Below the pieces are notes generated by a model. It saw only the letters and a program-made list of their open reading frames with translations. It was not told the origin of the DNA and did not search any database. The position numbers were made by a program, and so were the translations under genes. 64,000 nt of DNA from Novipirellula caenicola (GTDB taxonomy: Bacteria > Planctomycetota > Planctomycetia > Pirellulales > Pirellulaceae): contig NZ_BAABRO010000001.1 of NCBI RefSeq assembly GCF_039545035.1, positions 186,001 through 250,000 of the forward strand, written 5' to 3'. Shown here one piece after another: positions 28,435 to 37,700 of the stretch. Position 1 is the first letter of the stretch; each line of letters starts with the position of its first letter.

Positions 28435-29115
28435 GAGAGATTTCTTTCACAAAAGCAAGTTCAAAGAGCGAGCGAGATCACGAAAAGGTCGAGATCACGA
28501 AGGAACACGAAGAGCCAGGCACCAAGTGGACATTGAATCCAAAATGTGTCTTGTTATTCGAACAAAAAACTCAAGTCTTGGTTCAAAGCAAAATTATATC
28601 GCTTCGCCAAGCGCCAAGGCGACTTGCATGGATGTAAAGCGAAGGTGGATGAGTTGGCGATCTGCCCAAACGTTTGCGGTGATCGCCCGCAGTTAGCCGT
28701 AAATCCCCGTATTTTGCGAGGATTGTCGACAGTATAGGGTGAATCCCCATGGTTTGGGGTGATTGTTCGAACGATTTAGCTCAGCGTGCAGCGGACGCCA
28801 CCCCCTTTTTGTGGTGGGTTAGCTCTCGACGCGAACCGAGTCGAGTGTCGCGGAACGTTTGGCTTCGTGGATCGTTTGGCCTTGCGGAACTTTTGGCCTT
28901 GCGGAACTTTTGGCCTGCCCGGTGGTTCAAAAAGAACACCGGTGTTAAGAAGGATTCGCAGAAAATGCTTAAAATAGGCGTCTCGGTCAATTAAACTAGG
29001 CTGAGTCTGTGATTCCCCCACACTCCAACGCCACGGTCCGAGGGAGCCCTTGTCCGGTTGGCGGTTGCTGTGCTTCGGTGCCACTTTGAAACGCCCATTC
29101 AACGATCTGATTTCC
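28435..29115. other. Intergenic region, 681 bp, with a small tandem repeat
   Basis: Divergent region between the exported protein (minus) and the BON protein (plus). It contains the 17-bp tandem repeat at 28846-28913. Several short frames overlap the repeat on both strands and look non-coding. No RNA gene or mobile gene was seen. Confidence 0.5.
28846..28913 (+). repeat. Four tandem degenerate 17-bp units
   Basis: Units end in TTTGG and start at 28846, 28863, 28880 and 28897. The last two are the same (CCTTGCGGAACTTTTGG); the first two differ at a few positions (TGTCGCGGAACGTTTGG, CTTCGTGGATCGTTTGG). Non-coding as far as can be seen. Confidence 0.85.
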
Positions 29116-29769
29116 ATGATGCATCTACGTTTCTCGCTCTTCGCCGCTGCCGTCGTCCTCATGGTCCACCCCACGTTGGCGCAGCAGATCGACACCGGCA
29201 CGGCGACTGGCGGCACGAATAACACCGCCACAGGCGGAACAACCTCGAACGCAGGCACATCATCGACAGCCACCACGATGGATGCCGACCAAGCGTTTTC
29301 TCAGATCGAACGCGGAACAACGATCGGCGCGACCGCGGCAACCGGTGCCGGTTTCAACGAACTTGGCGGCGCAGCATCCGGGGTCGGTAATGCCGGCGGG
29401 TTCGGAGGCTTTGGTGGTTTTGGCGGTGGCGGCGGCTTTGGAGGACTTGGCGGATTGGGCGGGATGTTTGGAAATACCGGTGCATCGACTTCTGCCCAAC
29501 CCGTGATCCGCACGCGGCTTCGTTCGGCAATCGAGGTCACGCCTCGAAGTTCGACGCAGATCCAACGATCCGCATCGCAACGGATCATGACGTTGCCAAG
29601 TCACAGCCGAATCTCAGGCGTCAACATCCACGTTCAAGATGGCACGGCCATTTTGGAAGGGGTCGTTGGCACCGAAAAAGAGCGACGGATGAGTGAACTG
29701 TTGATGCGTCTAGAACCCGGCGTCAAATCCGTTGAAAACCGCATCAGTTTGTCGCCGTCGTTTCAATAG
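29116..29769 (+). CDS. Exported BON-domain protein with glycine-rich segment
   Basis: From ATG 29116 (ATG 29119 also possible) the product has 217 residues and a signal peptide (LRFSLFAAAVVLMVHPTLAQ). The frame reaches back to TTG 29050, but that would hide the signal peptide. After a Thr/Gly/Ala-rich stretch comes a Gly/Phe-rich run (about residues 95-120, GGFGG-type repeats), then basic residues and a C-terminal BON domain (ISGVNIHVQDGTAILEGVVG, later RLEPGVKSVENRISL). BON domains bind membranes or phospholipid surfaces, often in envelope or stress proteins, so a periplasmic envelope role is likely. No operon partner. Confidence 0.78.
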   Translation: MMHLRFSLFAAAVVLMVHPTLAQQIDTGTATGGTNNTATGGTTSNAGTSSTATTMDADQAFSQIERGTTIGATAATGAGFNELGGAASGVGNAGGFGGFGGFGGGGGFGGLGGLGGMFGNTGASTSAQPVIRTRLRSAIEVTPRSSTQIQRSASQRIMTLPSHSRISGVNIHVQDGTAILEGVVGTEKERRMSELLMRLEPGVKSVENRISLSPSFQ

Positions 29770-29953
29770 GCTGGGGCAAGTTTTAGTAGGCCGCGGCCGA
29801 GTGGGTTAGTTCCGCGATTGCAAACGTTCCGGTAACGCAGGGAGTCGTGCCCGATGCGTGCCGCTGGCAATGTTGACATCGAGTAGAATTGGACGACGTT
29901 TTAGCGACGCTCAAGTTCCAAATTGCCTCGCGAGCCTCCGACTCTTGTTAACA

Positions 29954-31462
29954 ATGCCTCACCGAATCTCTCTCGTCTTCGCCGCGTTTCTTCTCGGCTG
30001 GTCGCTCACTGCTGCAGCGACCTATGCTGCGGATCGTCCCAACATCCTGTGGTTTGTGGTCGACGATATGTCGGCGAACTTTTCTTGCTACGGCGAGACA
30101 ACGATTCAGACGCCGCACGTGGACCAGCTTGCCAAAGAGGGATTGCGATTCACGCGAGCTTACGCGACATCGCCGGTCTGTTCGACCTTTCGATCGGCAA
30201 TGATCACCGGGATGTACCAAACGTCGATCGGAGCTCACCACCACCGTAGCGGTCGCGGTGAACATCAAATCGTGTTGCCTGAGGGAGTGCGGCCAATTCC
30301 AGAACTTTTTCAGCAGGCGGGCTATTGGACGTGTATCGGCAGCGGTTTGCCTGGTTACGACGCGAGCGGCAATGCAACGCCAACCAATCGGATGGGGAAA
30401 ACGGACTACAACTTTGATTGGGATAAAACAATCTACGACTCGTATGATTGGAGCGGACGGGAATCCGGACAACCGTTTTTTATGCAGGTGCAGTTGCATG
30501 GAGGGAAGATCCGCGGTGCGTCCGAAGCCAAGTACGACGCGATTCAAAAGCGGATGGTCGCAGAGTTCGGCGAAGCCACCGACCCGGCTAGCGTCGAGCT
30601 TCCGCCCCATTACCCTCGTGACCCCGTGCTGCTGCGTGACTGGTCCACGTATTTGGACAGCGTCAGAATCACCGACGCTCATGTTGGACGTGTCATCGAT
30701 CGGCTGAAAAGCGACGAGTTGTTGGAAAACACGCTTGTTGTTTTCTTTACCGATCACGGGATCAGCCACGCGCGAGGCAAACAGTTTCTGTATGACGAGG
30801 GCACTCACATCCCGCTGCTCATTCGCGGGCCAGGGGTTGGCCAGAATGAAACGCGAACCGACTTGGTCGAGCACATTGACGTTGCTGCATTGTCGTTAGC
30901 CGCAGCGGGCATCGAAATTCCAGAAACGATGCAAGGGCAAGACATCCTTGACCAAGACTATCAGCCCAAACAGGCGGTGTTTGCGGCCCGTGATCGCTGT
31001 GGTGAAGCGGCCGATCGCATTCGTTCGGTACGCACCGATCGCTACCTGTACATCAAGAACTTCTATCCTCAGCGGCCGCTACTGATGCCAAGTGACTACA
31101 AAGACACAAAGCTAATCCTGCAGCGGTTGCGGGAACTGCACTCCGCTGGCACGCTAAACGCGTTGTCGGAAAAAATGCTGTTTTCGCCAACACGTCCCGC
31201 AGAGGAATTGTATTTGTATGGCGACGATCCTTGGCAAACGACGAATCTAGCCAATGATCCGCAGCATGCGAACGCACTGACGTGGCATCGCCAGCGTCTG
31301 CAACGGTGGATCGAGGAAACTGGCGACATGGGGCCTGAATCGCCTGAGGTCTATGTGCTTGAGACCGAAGACCAAATGCAATCGATGCGAAACAAGACAT
31401 CGCGAGAAAACTATCGCAAGAATACCGAGCTGTACAAGCAATGGGCTCGCGAAGGCAAGTGA
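29954..31462 (+). CDS. Exported sulfatase
   Basis: Protein of 502 residues from ATG 29954, chosen because a signal peptide (ISLVFAAFLLGWSLTAAATYA) begins there; the frame is open to 29858. It belongs to the alkaline phosphatase superfamily sulfatases: metal-binding DD (37-38) in WFVVDDMS, the nucleophile region VCSTFRSAMITG with Cys76, then GMYQTSIGAHHHR, and later FFTDHGISHARGK. The cysteine must become formylglycine for activity. The signature is CSTFR rather than the usual C-x-P/A-x-R, with threonine where proline is common. The HHHR segment resembles heparan/GAG N-sulfatase-like members, so a sulfated polysaccharide of algal origin is a reasonable substrate guess. Planctomycetes of this group often have very many sulfatases. 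Confidence 0.92.
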   Translation: MPHRISLVFAAFLLGWSLTAAATYAADRPNILWFVVDDMSANFSCYGETTIQTPHVDQLAKEGLRFTRAYATSPVCSTFRSAMITGMYQTSIGAHHHRSGRGEHQIVLPEGVRPIPELFQQAGYWTCIGSGLPGYDASGNATPTNRMGKTDYNFDWDKTIYDSYDWSGRESGQPFFMQVQLHGGKIRGASEAKYDAIQKRMVAEFGEATDPASVELPPHYPRDPVLLRDWSTYLDSVRITDAHVGRVIDRLKSDELLENTLVVFFTDHGISHARGKQFLYDEGTHIPLLIRGPGVGQNETRTDLVEHIDVAALSLAAAGIEIPETMQGQDILDQDYQPKQAVFAARDRCGEAADRIRSVRTDRYLYIKNFYPQRPLLMPSDYKDTKLILQRLRELHSAGTLNALSEKMLFSPTRPAEELYLYGDDPWQTTNLANDPQHANALTWHRQRLQRWIEETGDMGPESPEVYVLETEDQMQSMRNKTSRENYRKNTELYKQWAREGK

Positions 31463-31518
31463 GGCAATGTCTGTAGCTAAGCAAATGGCCGTGACGGATG
31501 GCCTCCATCAGGCTTGGT

Positions 31519-31542
31519 CGTAGCGGAAGTCGTCAACGGCTT
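31519..31542 (+). repeat. Fragment of the 52-bp dispersed repeat
   Basis: CGTAGCGGAAGTCGTCAACG plus CTT-type end matches 15272-15295 at 23 of 24 bases. The rest of the 52-bp unit is not conserved here. Confidence 0.7.
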
Positions 31543-31609
31543 TCGTCGCATCCGAGACTAGCCGCCACGTCAACGCAAGTTAACCCGTTGGATCTGCTCG
31601 CCCGCGTCC

Positions 31610-31627
31610 CACATAGGGACAGAGCAT
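31610..31627 (+). repeat. REP-like repeat, left flank copy 1
   Basis: CACATAGGGACAGAGCAT, the same 18 bases as at 31671-31688, and close to the reverse complement of the right-flank repeat at 33147-33164. It flanks the RAYT transposase gene. Confidence 0.75.
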
Positions 31628-31670
31628 GTTGCTGAGGCAGCTGCGAGTCCCCGCGTAGGAGCCACATAGC

Positions 31671-31688
31671 CACATAGGGACAGAGCAT
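31671..31688 (+). repeat. REP-like repeat, left flank copy 2
   Basis: CACATAGGGACAGAGCAT, a perfect copy of 31610-31627. A third, weaker copy (ACAGGGACACAGCA) is at 31742-31755. Confidence 0.75.
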
Positions 31689-31952
31689 ATTTTGGGAGCG
31701 GCCCCGGATGGCGAAAGAGGGCTATTCCTAGGAACACTAAAACAGGGACACAGCAGTTTGCTGGGGTAGTCTTGGGTAGCGAGAGAGGGTTGACGGTGGA
31801 AAATCGACTCAAGTCCAGCACCGCGACAGCTGAATCACCAGCAAGATAGACAGAATCATCGCGGAAGTTGGCCGTGGATTCACAGCTTCCTCTATCGGCG
31901 ATGTTTCGCCATGCTTGATAGCAGATAAGAAGAGAGGCGGACGAGCTTGCGG

Positions 31953-33011
31953 CTACCTAGTGAGTAGCTCTCTTGCTCGTCGCCGCAAATGATAGCGGCG
32001 ATGTGAGTGGTGACTGCGGAGCGAATCGACACACTCGGGACGTCCGGCGACCGTGCAAAACAATCGGCCGAAGTCGCTGACCAGTTCGCACCATTTCCCT
32101 GAGTCCAAGCCGAGCCGCTTTAGCACTGGCGGAGTATCTGCGGGTGTGATGCCTCGCTTTCCAAGTGCAATCTGGCGGGCAGTCCAGTCAAGCATTTCCA
32201 GATAATCTTCGAGCGACATCGGCAGAAAACCTTTGTCACTACAGCGGTCTCCCGACTGGCTTGCGCAGGGACCGATCTGACCAGACCGTTCATCGATCGC
32301 TATCGGAGCCAGAAAATGGTCACGCAGCTTTGTGATCGAAACGGCTTGGTCATTGGCTGTTTCGGTCGTGATCGAATCGATTCGCCGCTGAACCGATGTA
32401 TAGTCGCTCCGTTCGAGCGTTTCAGTCAATGCAGCGCGGATCGGATTCAAGTCCACATAGGCCGCGCATGCTAACAACGAAGCTTCGTCAACGATCCGCG
32501 TAGCATGAAAGCGGTCTTGAAAAAAATGGCCCGTTTCTTCGTCTTCTTGGTTAGCTCGGATCGCGATACGCTGACAAAGCAGTCGCATCCACCAACTGAT
32601 ACTACTGAGCCGTTTGCGGATTTCTGCACATTTGACAGGACAACCTGCGATCGAGCGAATCTCTGCTTCGGTTGGCGTAAGGGGCACGCCATCAGAACTT
32701 CGACGATGCGGACAAATCATCATCCAGCGACGGGCCACCTCGTTGTCGTTCCACGTAGCCACAACATCAGGTCGCGTGCGAAGGATCAAGTGGGCATGGT
32801 TTGATAGCAACGCGAACGCTAGCAAATCAATTCCAAAAAAATGTGCATAGTGTATTAGGTACCCTTCAATCCAATCTTTGCGATGGTCAAAATTTTTGCC
32901 GGTAATTGGGTCGTCGCCCATCAAGAAGCAACGTCGTACGGTCCGAGTCGTGACATGGGCAATTGCGATTTCGTCGGGGTCAAAGACTTCCGATCGAGCT
33001 AGACGGGCCAT
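31953..33011 (-). CDS. RAYT / IS200-like Y1 transposase (REP-associated tyrosine transposase)
   Basis: From the ATG at 33011 the protein has 352 residues; the frame is open back to 33083. The start MARLARSEVFDPDEIAIAHV is one I associate with planctomycete RAYT-like proteins. The HUH motif is LLSNHAHLIL with His72 and His74, which bind the metal, and the likely catalytic tyrosine is Tyr185 in AAYVDLNPIRA. All three are present, so the protein may be active. A cysteine/histidine-containing insert follows the HUH motif. RAYTs cut and rejoin single-stranded DNA at REP-like hairpins and are often kept as single-copy domesticated genes. The flanking GGGACAGAG repeats fit this role. Confidence 0.88.
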   Translation of the reverse strand: MARLARSEVFDPDEIAIAHVTTRTVRRCFLMGDDPITGKNFDHRKDWIEGYLIHYAHFFGIDLLAFALLSNHAHLILRTRPDVVATWNDNEVARRWMMICPHRRSSDGVPLTPTEAEIRSIAGCPVKCAEIRKRLSSISWWMRLLCQRIAIRANQEDEETGHFFQDRFHATRIVDEASLLACAAYVDLNPIRAALTETLERSDYTSVQRRIDSITTETANDQAVSITKLRDHFLAPIAIDERSGQIGPCASQSGDRCSDKGFLPMSLEDYLEMLDWTARQIALGKRGITPADTPPVLKRLGLDSGKWCELVSDFGRLFCTVAGRPECVDSLRSHHSHRRYHLRRRARELLTR

Positions 33012-33102
33012 CATCACACCTCGTTTACGAGCAGAGCGAACGGGTTTCGTCCCATTAATGAATCGTTCGTCCGACCTGATCAAAAGTCAACCCCCAACAA
33101 TC

Positions 33103-33164
33103 GTGCTCTGTCCCCGTTTAAAGGGTGTGCGAGGAGCGAGTGAAAAGACTCTGTCCCCATGTGG
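33103..33164 (-). repeat. REP-like repeats, right flank, inverted
   Basis: TGCTCTGTCCCC at 33104-33115 and GACTCTGTCCCCATGTGG at 33147-33164 are the reverse complement of the left-flank motif CACATRGGGACAGAG. Copies on both sides in opposite orientation frame the transposase gene. Confidence 0.75.
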
Positions 33165-33242
33165 ACAATGCGGTATGTCTCGCGATGCACTCGCTATCAT
33201 ATAAGATCAAGCCAACTTGGATCCTCGATCGGAGCAACTCGT

Positions 33243-34304
33243 ATGAGACTACTCGTTACCTGCCTGTGTGGACTTGTCCTCGCAAACGCGGTCCTCGCAG
33301 AGATGCCAGCCACTCAGAAGTCGCTCGAGATCATTGAAGCTCGGTTCGGGGCGTCCAACCAGTGGGTCGATTTGACCGAAAAACTTCAGGCTCAAGTCAC
33401 CAACGGCCAGCTCCATTTGAAAAGCTTAAAACCCATTCTAGAAGGGATTCAGACGCCGAGGATTGGACGCGAAAAGACACTTGCCGTGGTCTATCGATAT
33501 CAAGGCCAAGTGCAGTTGAAGATGGTCGCCAGCAATGGTGCCGCGTCCGACTGGGGGACATTGGTGCTTCCGGAGCCGGAGGAGCTTTCCCGATTTCGCG
33601 TCCGAATGTATTTGGACAACCCCAAACAACCACTCTTGGAACGAACCATCGCGGTCAACCAGCGATTTGCGTTCAAAGCGAATCACGACGTCTCACTTTC
33701 TGGACAGCTTCGCCGCGACGATTCCGGCACGTTGCACTTCGAAGGAACGGCCACCCATCCACATGGGTCGTCGCAATTTGATGCAAATGTCACGATCGCA
33801 GAAACGTTGCCGACATCGGGCGGCACGCTCAGCGGAGGTCTTCAGAATTTCTGGGTCCAATTCGATCGACCGTCGGCCGAGACCGCGGTAAAAAACAAAA
33901 CGGCAAGAACCAAACAAAAACGGTCGCCCGCAGTCAGGCAAGCGGTCCAGCGATATGAAGCAAGTTTGCTGCAAGCATCACGCGAGTTCAAACAACAATC
34001 GGAATCCGCCTCCGAGTCGCTGATGCGCGATTTGGAAAAGATCAGGGCGTCCACTTCGGCAACTGATCACTTCCATGTCGTCGCAGCTTTTTATGGCCAG
34101 AATGTTAGCTGGATTGAGGTGACCGACAAAGTCCGCAAGGCCGTCGGCAAGAAACGCAGTTGGACCGCCGATGTAAGGACCGAAACTTGGGGCGAGCCAG
34201 CACCCGGGTTTGGCGGCCCCAGAACACTACTGGTTGCCTACTTCGCCGACGGAGAACTTAAGTTCAAATCGGTTTACCAAGGAAACCGCATCACTCTGCC
34301 TTAG
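33243..34304 (+). CDS. Exported protein with two copies of a small beta domain (DUF3395-like)
   Basis: From ATG 33243 the protein has 353 residues and a signal peptide (LLVTCLCGLVLANAVLA). The frame extends to 33159 without sense. The N-terminal domain (IIEARFGASNQWVDLTEKLQ ... KTLAVVYRYQGQVQLKMV) and the C-terminal domain (VVAAFYGQNVSWIEVTDKVR ... RTLLVAYFADGELKFKSV) share one pattern: a tyrosine/phenylalanine-glycine start, W-[IV]-[DE]-[LV]-T, then a strand ending in [VA]-x-Y. They resemble the DUF3395-type fold. Between them is a linker with Lys/Arg-rich and coiled-coil-like segments. Function is unknown; an envelope role is likely because of the signal peptide. Confidence 0.72.
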   Translation: MRLLVTCLCGLVLANAVLAEMPATQKSLEIIEARFGASNQWVDLTEKLQAQVTNGQLHLKSLKPILEGIQTPRIGREKTLAVVYRYQGQVQLKMVASNGAASDWGTLVLPEPEELSRFRVRMYLDNPKQPLLERTIAVNQRFAFKANHDVSLSGQLRRDDSGTLHFEGTATHPHGSSQFDANVTIAETLPTSGGTLSGGLQNFWVQFDRPSAETAVKNKTARTKQKRSPAVRQAVQRYEASLLQASREFKQQSESASESLMRDLEKIRASTSATDHFHVVAAFYGQNVSWIEVTDKVRKAVGKKRSWTADVRTETWGEPAPGFGGPRTLLVAYFADGELKFKSVYQGNRITLP

Positions 34305-34743
34305 CCGACCACTCCAACACCTACCAATCACGGCCGCTTAACGACTGCTCAAAATCGTCGTTCGACGACGCCCCCTGGCTGATGACTTCGACAAGCGATT
34401 GATACGTCGACAGCCCGAGTACGCATTTTGAAGATTCCCTCGCCTACGCGTTTGGAAGTGGCGTGTTAATCACAACCCGACGCGTCAGCAAGGGAATCTT
34501 TATTTTGACTCACTCCCTCGCTGACGCGTCGGGTTGTGATTTGCCGGGAAAAACGACAATAGCGCAACTTCAGACCTTACGCGTCGGGTTGTGATAATCG
34601 CGCAAATTCAAAAGGCACGCTTGGTGATGAAATTTGGCAGTCAGGGTTCAAAACGCTTTGAAACGTCCAAATACCGGCCGCGTTGCGAGGGAAGTTCCCC
34701 TGTCGTTCGGTGTCGCGAGTCTAATGAAGCAGCCGACGCGAAC
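34305..34743. other. Intergenic region, 439 bp, with a palindromic element
   Basis: Convergent region between the exported protein and the WD40 kinase. It holds one copy of the 115-bp palindromic element (34456-34570) and a further half-copy motif (34579-34595). No gene is supported. Confidence 0.6.
34456..34570 (+). repeat. 115-bp palindromic (MITE-like) element, copy A
   Basis: About 97 of 115 bases match 59841-59955 without gaps, by hand count. The ends are AAGTGGCG / CGCAACTT here and AAGTTGCG / CGCAACTT in copy B, so they are 8-bp terminal inverted repeats. Inside, ATCACAACCCGACGC (34469-34483) is the reverse complement of GCGTCGGGTTGTGAT (34526-34540), so much of the element can fold into one hairpin. 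An extra GCGTCGGGTTGTGAT lies at 34581-34595. Confidence 0.8.
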
Positions 34744-37700
34744 CTACTCAACTCGATCGCCGGACCAGACTTTGATGGGCCGGTGAGGTCCGAGACTGAA
34801 TAGCCGCTGCGTCGGTTCGCTAAAATGCAAATAATGCGTACCGACCTCTCCCGCATCCAACACGCCAATCTCGCGGCCACTATCGACGTCCCAGAAGCGA
34901 ATCGTCCCGTCTCGCGAGGAACTGACGAGCGTGCGATCGTCGTCAATGAACTGTAGCCCCAATGCCGAGTGACGGTGCCCTCGCAAAACTCTCCACGACT
35001 CTAGCGATGAAACCCTCAGCAACTCGATCGTTCCATCTTGGTACCCCGACGCGATCATTTGCCCGTCTTCCGAATAACAGCACCTTGCATACTGACCAAA
35101 TTGCCGCGGATAGGTTGCTTGCCACTGCAGATCCTCTGATCCACACCACTGCAACACATCCCGGCAAACCACCATTACGGTCGATCGATCCGGCGAAACC
35201 AGCATTTGCTGGGCGCCATCGGCTCGCAGCATCTGCTCGCGAGTCATTGCCCCATCGGAAATTCGGTATTGTCGGATACGGTCACTGAACAGCACCAGCA
35301 GACGCTGGTCATCCTGAACAAACCGAAGGCTGACACAATTTGATACGTCGTCCTGTGGGAATTCGATCCGCGCGTGCTCGGATCCATCGTCCGCTGACAG
35401 GATCACGATCCCGCCCAACGTCGATGCGGCCAAGGTCTTGCCGTCGGACGTCGCCGCGACGCAGCAGTATTCGTCGGGATTCACGTGACCAATTTGCTCA
35501 TGCGTCAGTGTGGCCAAGTCCAAGCGTTCGACGCCACCGTGATCCCCCCGCAAAAAAAGACAATCGGCATCCGCTGATCTCTCCGAGACTGCTTGTGTAG
35601 AGACGCCAAAGGACGGGTGTTCGACTTTGGTTTCGTGCAGCGACCAAAGCTGTACCGATCCATCCTCACTACTTACGAAAAGTTTCTCTTCGCCGTGGAA
35701 CCCCACACTCGTCACTCTTTTTGTGCCGGTAGTGATGACTCGGTGGGATCGTGGATCGGTGTCGAAATCATCTCGATCAACATTCCACAGATGAAGTAAC
35801 CCATTGTCGCAACCCAAAGCAACGCGGTCTCCGCTCGGAGCGATGGCGACGCAGCGTATCCGCCCGCGAACATCCTTGCGATTGGCAATCGGCTTTGGAT
35901 CGCCTAAATCCAAAACGGCCCATTCTGCTCCGTCCGCCGCGACACAGCGATCGCCATTTGCCGAGAGCGCAAACACATAGGGCGAAAACGAAAACTTCCA
36001 TTGTATCGTCGGCAGCAAATCAGGAAGCGTGTACGACGTCACGACCTGCTGCGGCTCGCCATCGATCTGTTCGCGACGAACCGCGAGCAATCGCTTGCTA
36101 TCCGCAGAGAAATGAAGCGCTTCGTTCCGCGATCCGGTGAGCACTCGTCCGCGGAACCGACCGCTCGATTCGTACAGAAAGACTTCGTGGTATCGACCGG
36201 CAGTGGCGATCCATTTTCCGTCGGGAGAGAACGCTGCGGATTCAACCGAATATTGATGCCCGGGCAACAACGCCCTGACGTCGCCGGTTGCGAAATCGCC
36301 TAGCCCTACCCAGTTGAGTCCAATAGGGATGTTGATGCCGGTGATCCACAGCGTGGCGTCGGGGGAAACCGCAACCGCGTTGAGTTGGCCGCCAACCTCC
36401 CAGCGATCAAGTTGATGTCCGGAGGCCAGATCCCAGTGCCGTGCCCAACCATCCTCGCCCACCGAAAGCAACCGGTTTTGCCCTGGAATCACCGCGGCCT
36501 CGGTAGCGGCGGCTTCATGCCCGGTCATGCTCAACACCTCAGGCGGCCGCGATAAATTCTTCAACAACCACCACTCAAATCCTCGTTGATCGTCGTCAAC
36601 CGGATCGGTCAGCAACGTTGGCAACCCCGCCGCGTCGGAACCACTGCTTTGCTCCGACGCAACCTCCGGATCATGTCGTTCCAACAGCGAATTGACCGCA
36701 TCGAGATCTTGTTGTGCATAAGCTTGATACGCCGATCCCATGTCCGCGACGTAGAGATGTCGTCGCAGCCGAGATTGACTGTGGTCGAGATCACGGTTGG
36801 CCTGGGCAAGTTCGGTATTGGATTGCTGGAGCGCGTCATTGGTTGACTGTAACCGAGTATTGACGATCGCTAATCGTTGTCCAACCATGTACTGGACCAG
36901 CATCACCAACAGGACTGCGGCGGCAACGCCCAACGCTGCAGAGATCGAGATTCGCGGGTTGCGAGCGAGCCAACGCATTGCGTGATCAGCGAAGCCAGGA
37001 CGTCGAGCAATGACGTGGCGGCCCGAAGCGAATCGCCGCAGATCATCAGCCATTTCCGCGGCAGAGGCATAGCGATCGCCTGGCGAGCACGCCATCGCTT
37101 TTAAGATGATCGCTTCCAAAGGTGGCGGCACGGTGCTACAGATTTGAGATGGTCGACGCAGCCGACCTGAGGAGATTTCTAACAAGACGCGAAAGCGGTC
37201 GCCGTCATAAGGACGGTGCAGCGTCGCCCACTCGTAAAGGGTTGCCCCAAGGGAATAAATGTCGCTGCGAAAATCAATTTGGTCCACCGCCCCCGCGGCT
37301 TGCTCGGGACTCATGTAGTGCGGCGTCCCAATGATTTGGCCGGTTCGCGTGACCACGGTCTGCGCTTCGCCCGCCGACGCCAATCCGAAGTCGTTTAGCC
37401 AAATCTTGCCTTGTGAATCAATCATCAAATTTGATGGTTTGACGTCGCGGTGTACGATCCCGCGGCTGTGCGCATGCTGCAAGGCGTCGGCGACATCGGC
37501 GATCGACGCAGCGATCTCGGGCATCGTCGCACGCTCGATCGTGTCGACCGTATCGGCAGAACAATCAAAATCCGTGTCGTCGCCGTCTCGCAGTGACGGC
37601 ACCTGCGTGATGGCTGATCCATCCGCGGCGGTCACCGCGGTGGCGTCTTGCTGATCAGGTGCTGGCTGAAAGCGTCGGATCCGCTGGGCAAGCGTTTCAC

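Larger units (their letters stand above)
31463..31952. other. Intergenic region, 490 bp, with REP-like repeats
   Basis: Between the sulfatase stop and the RAYT stop. It contains a fragment of the 52-bp repeat (31519-31542) and three GGGACA(G/C)AG motifs in one orientation (31610, 31671 and 31742). No gene is supported. Confidence 0.6.
31610..33164 (-). mobile_element. RAYT-type element: transposase gene between inverted REP-like repeats
   Basis: The gene is flanked on the left by copies of CACATAGGGACAGAGCAT and on the right by its inverted relatives TGCTCTGTCCCC (33104-33115) and GACTCTGTCCCCATGTGG (33147-33164). Y1-type (HUH) transposases of the RAYT class associate with such repeats. Exact borders are uncertain, and no target-site duplication is expected for this mechanism. 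Whether the unit still moves is unknown. Confidence 0.6.

Noticed and set aside
28846-28913. CRISPR-like array
   Set aside because: Units are 17 bp with no spacers between them; tandem repeat, not CRISPR.
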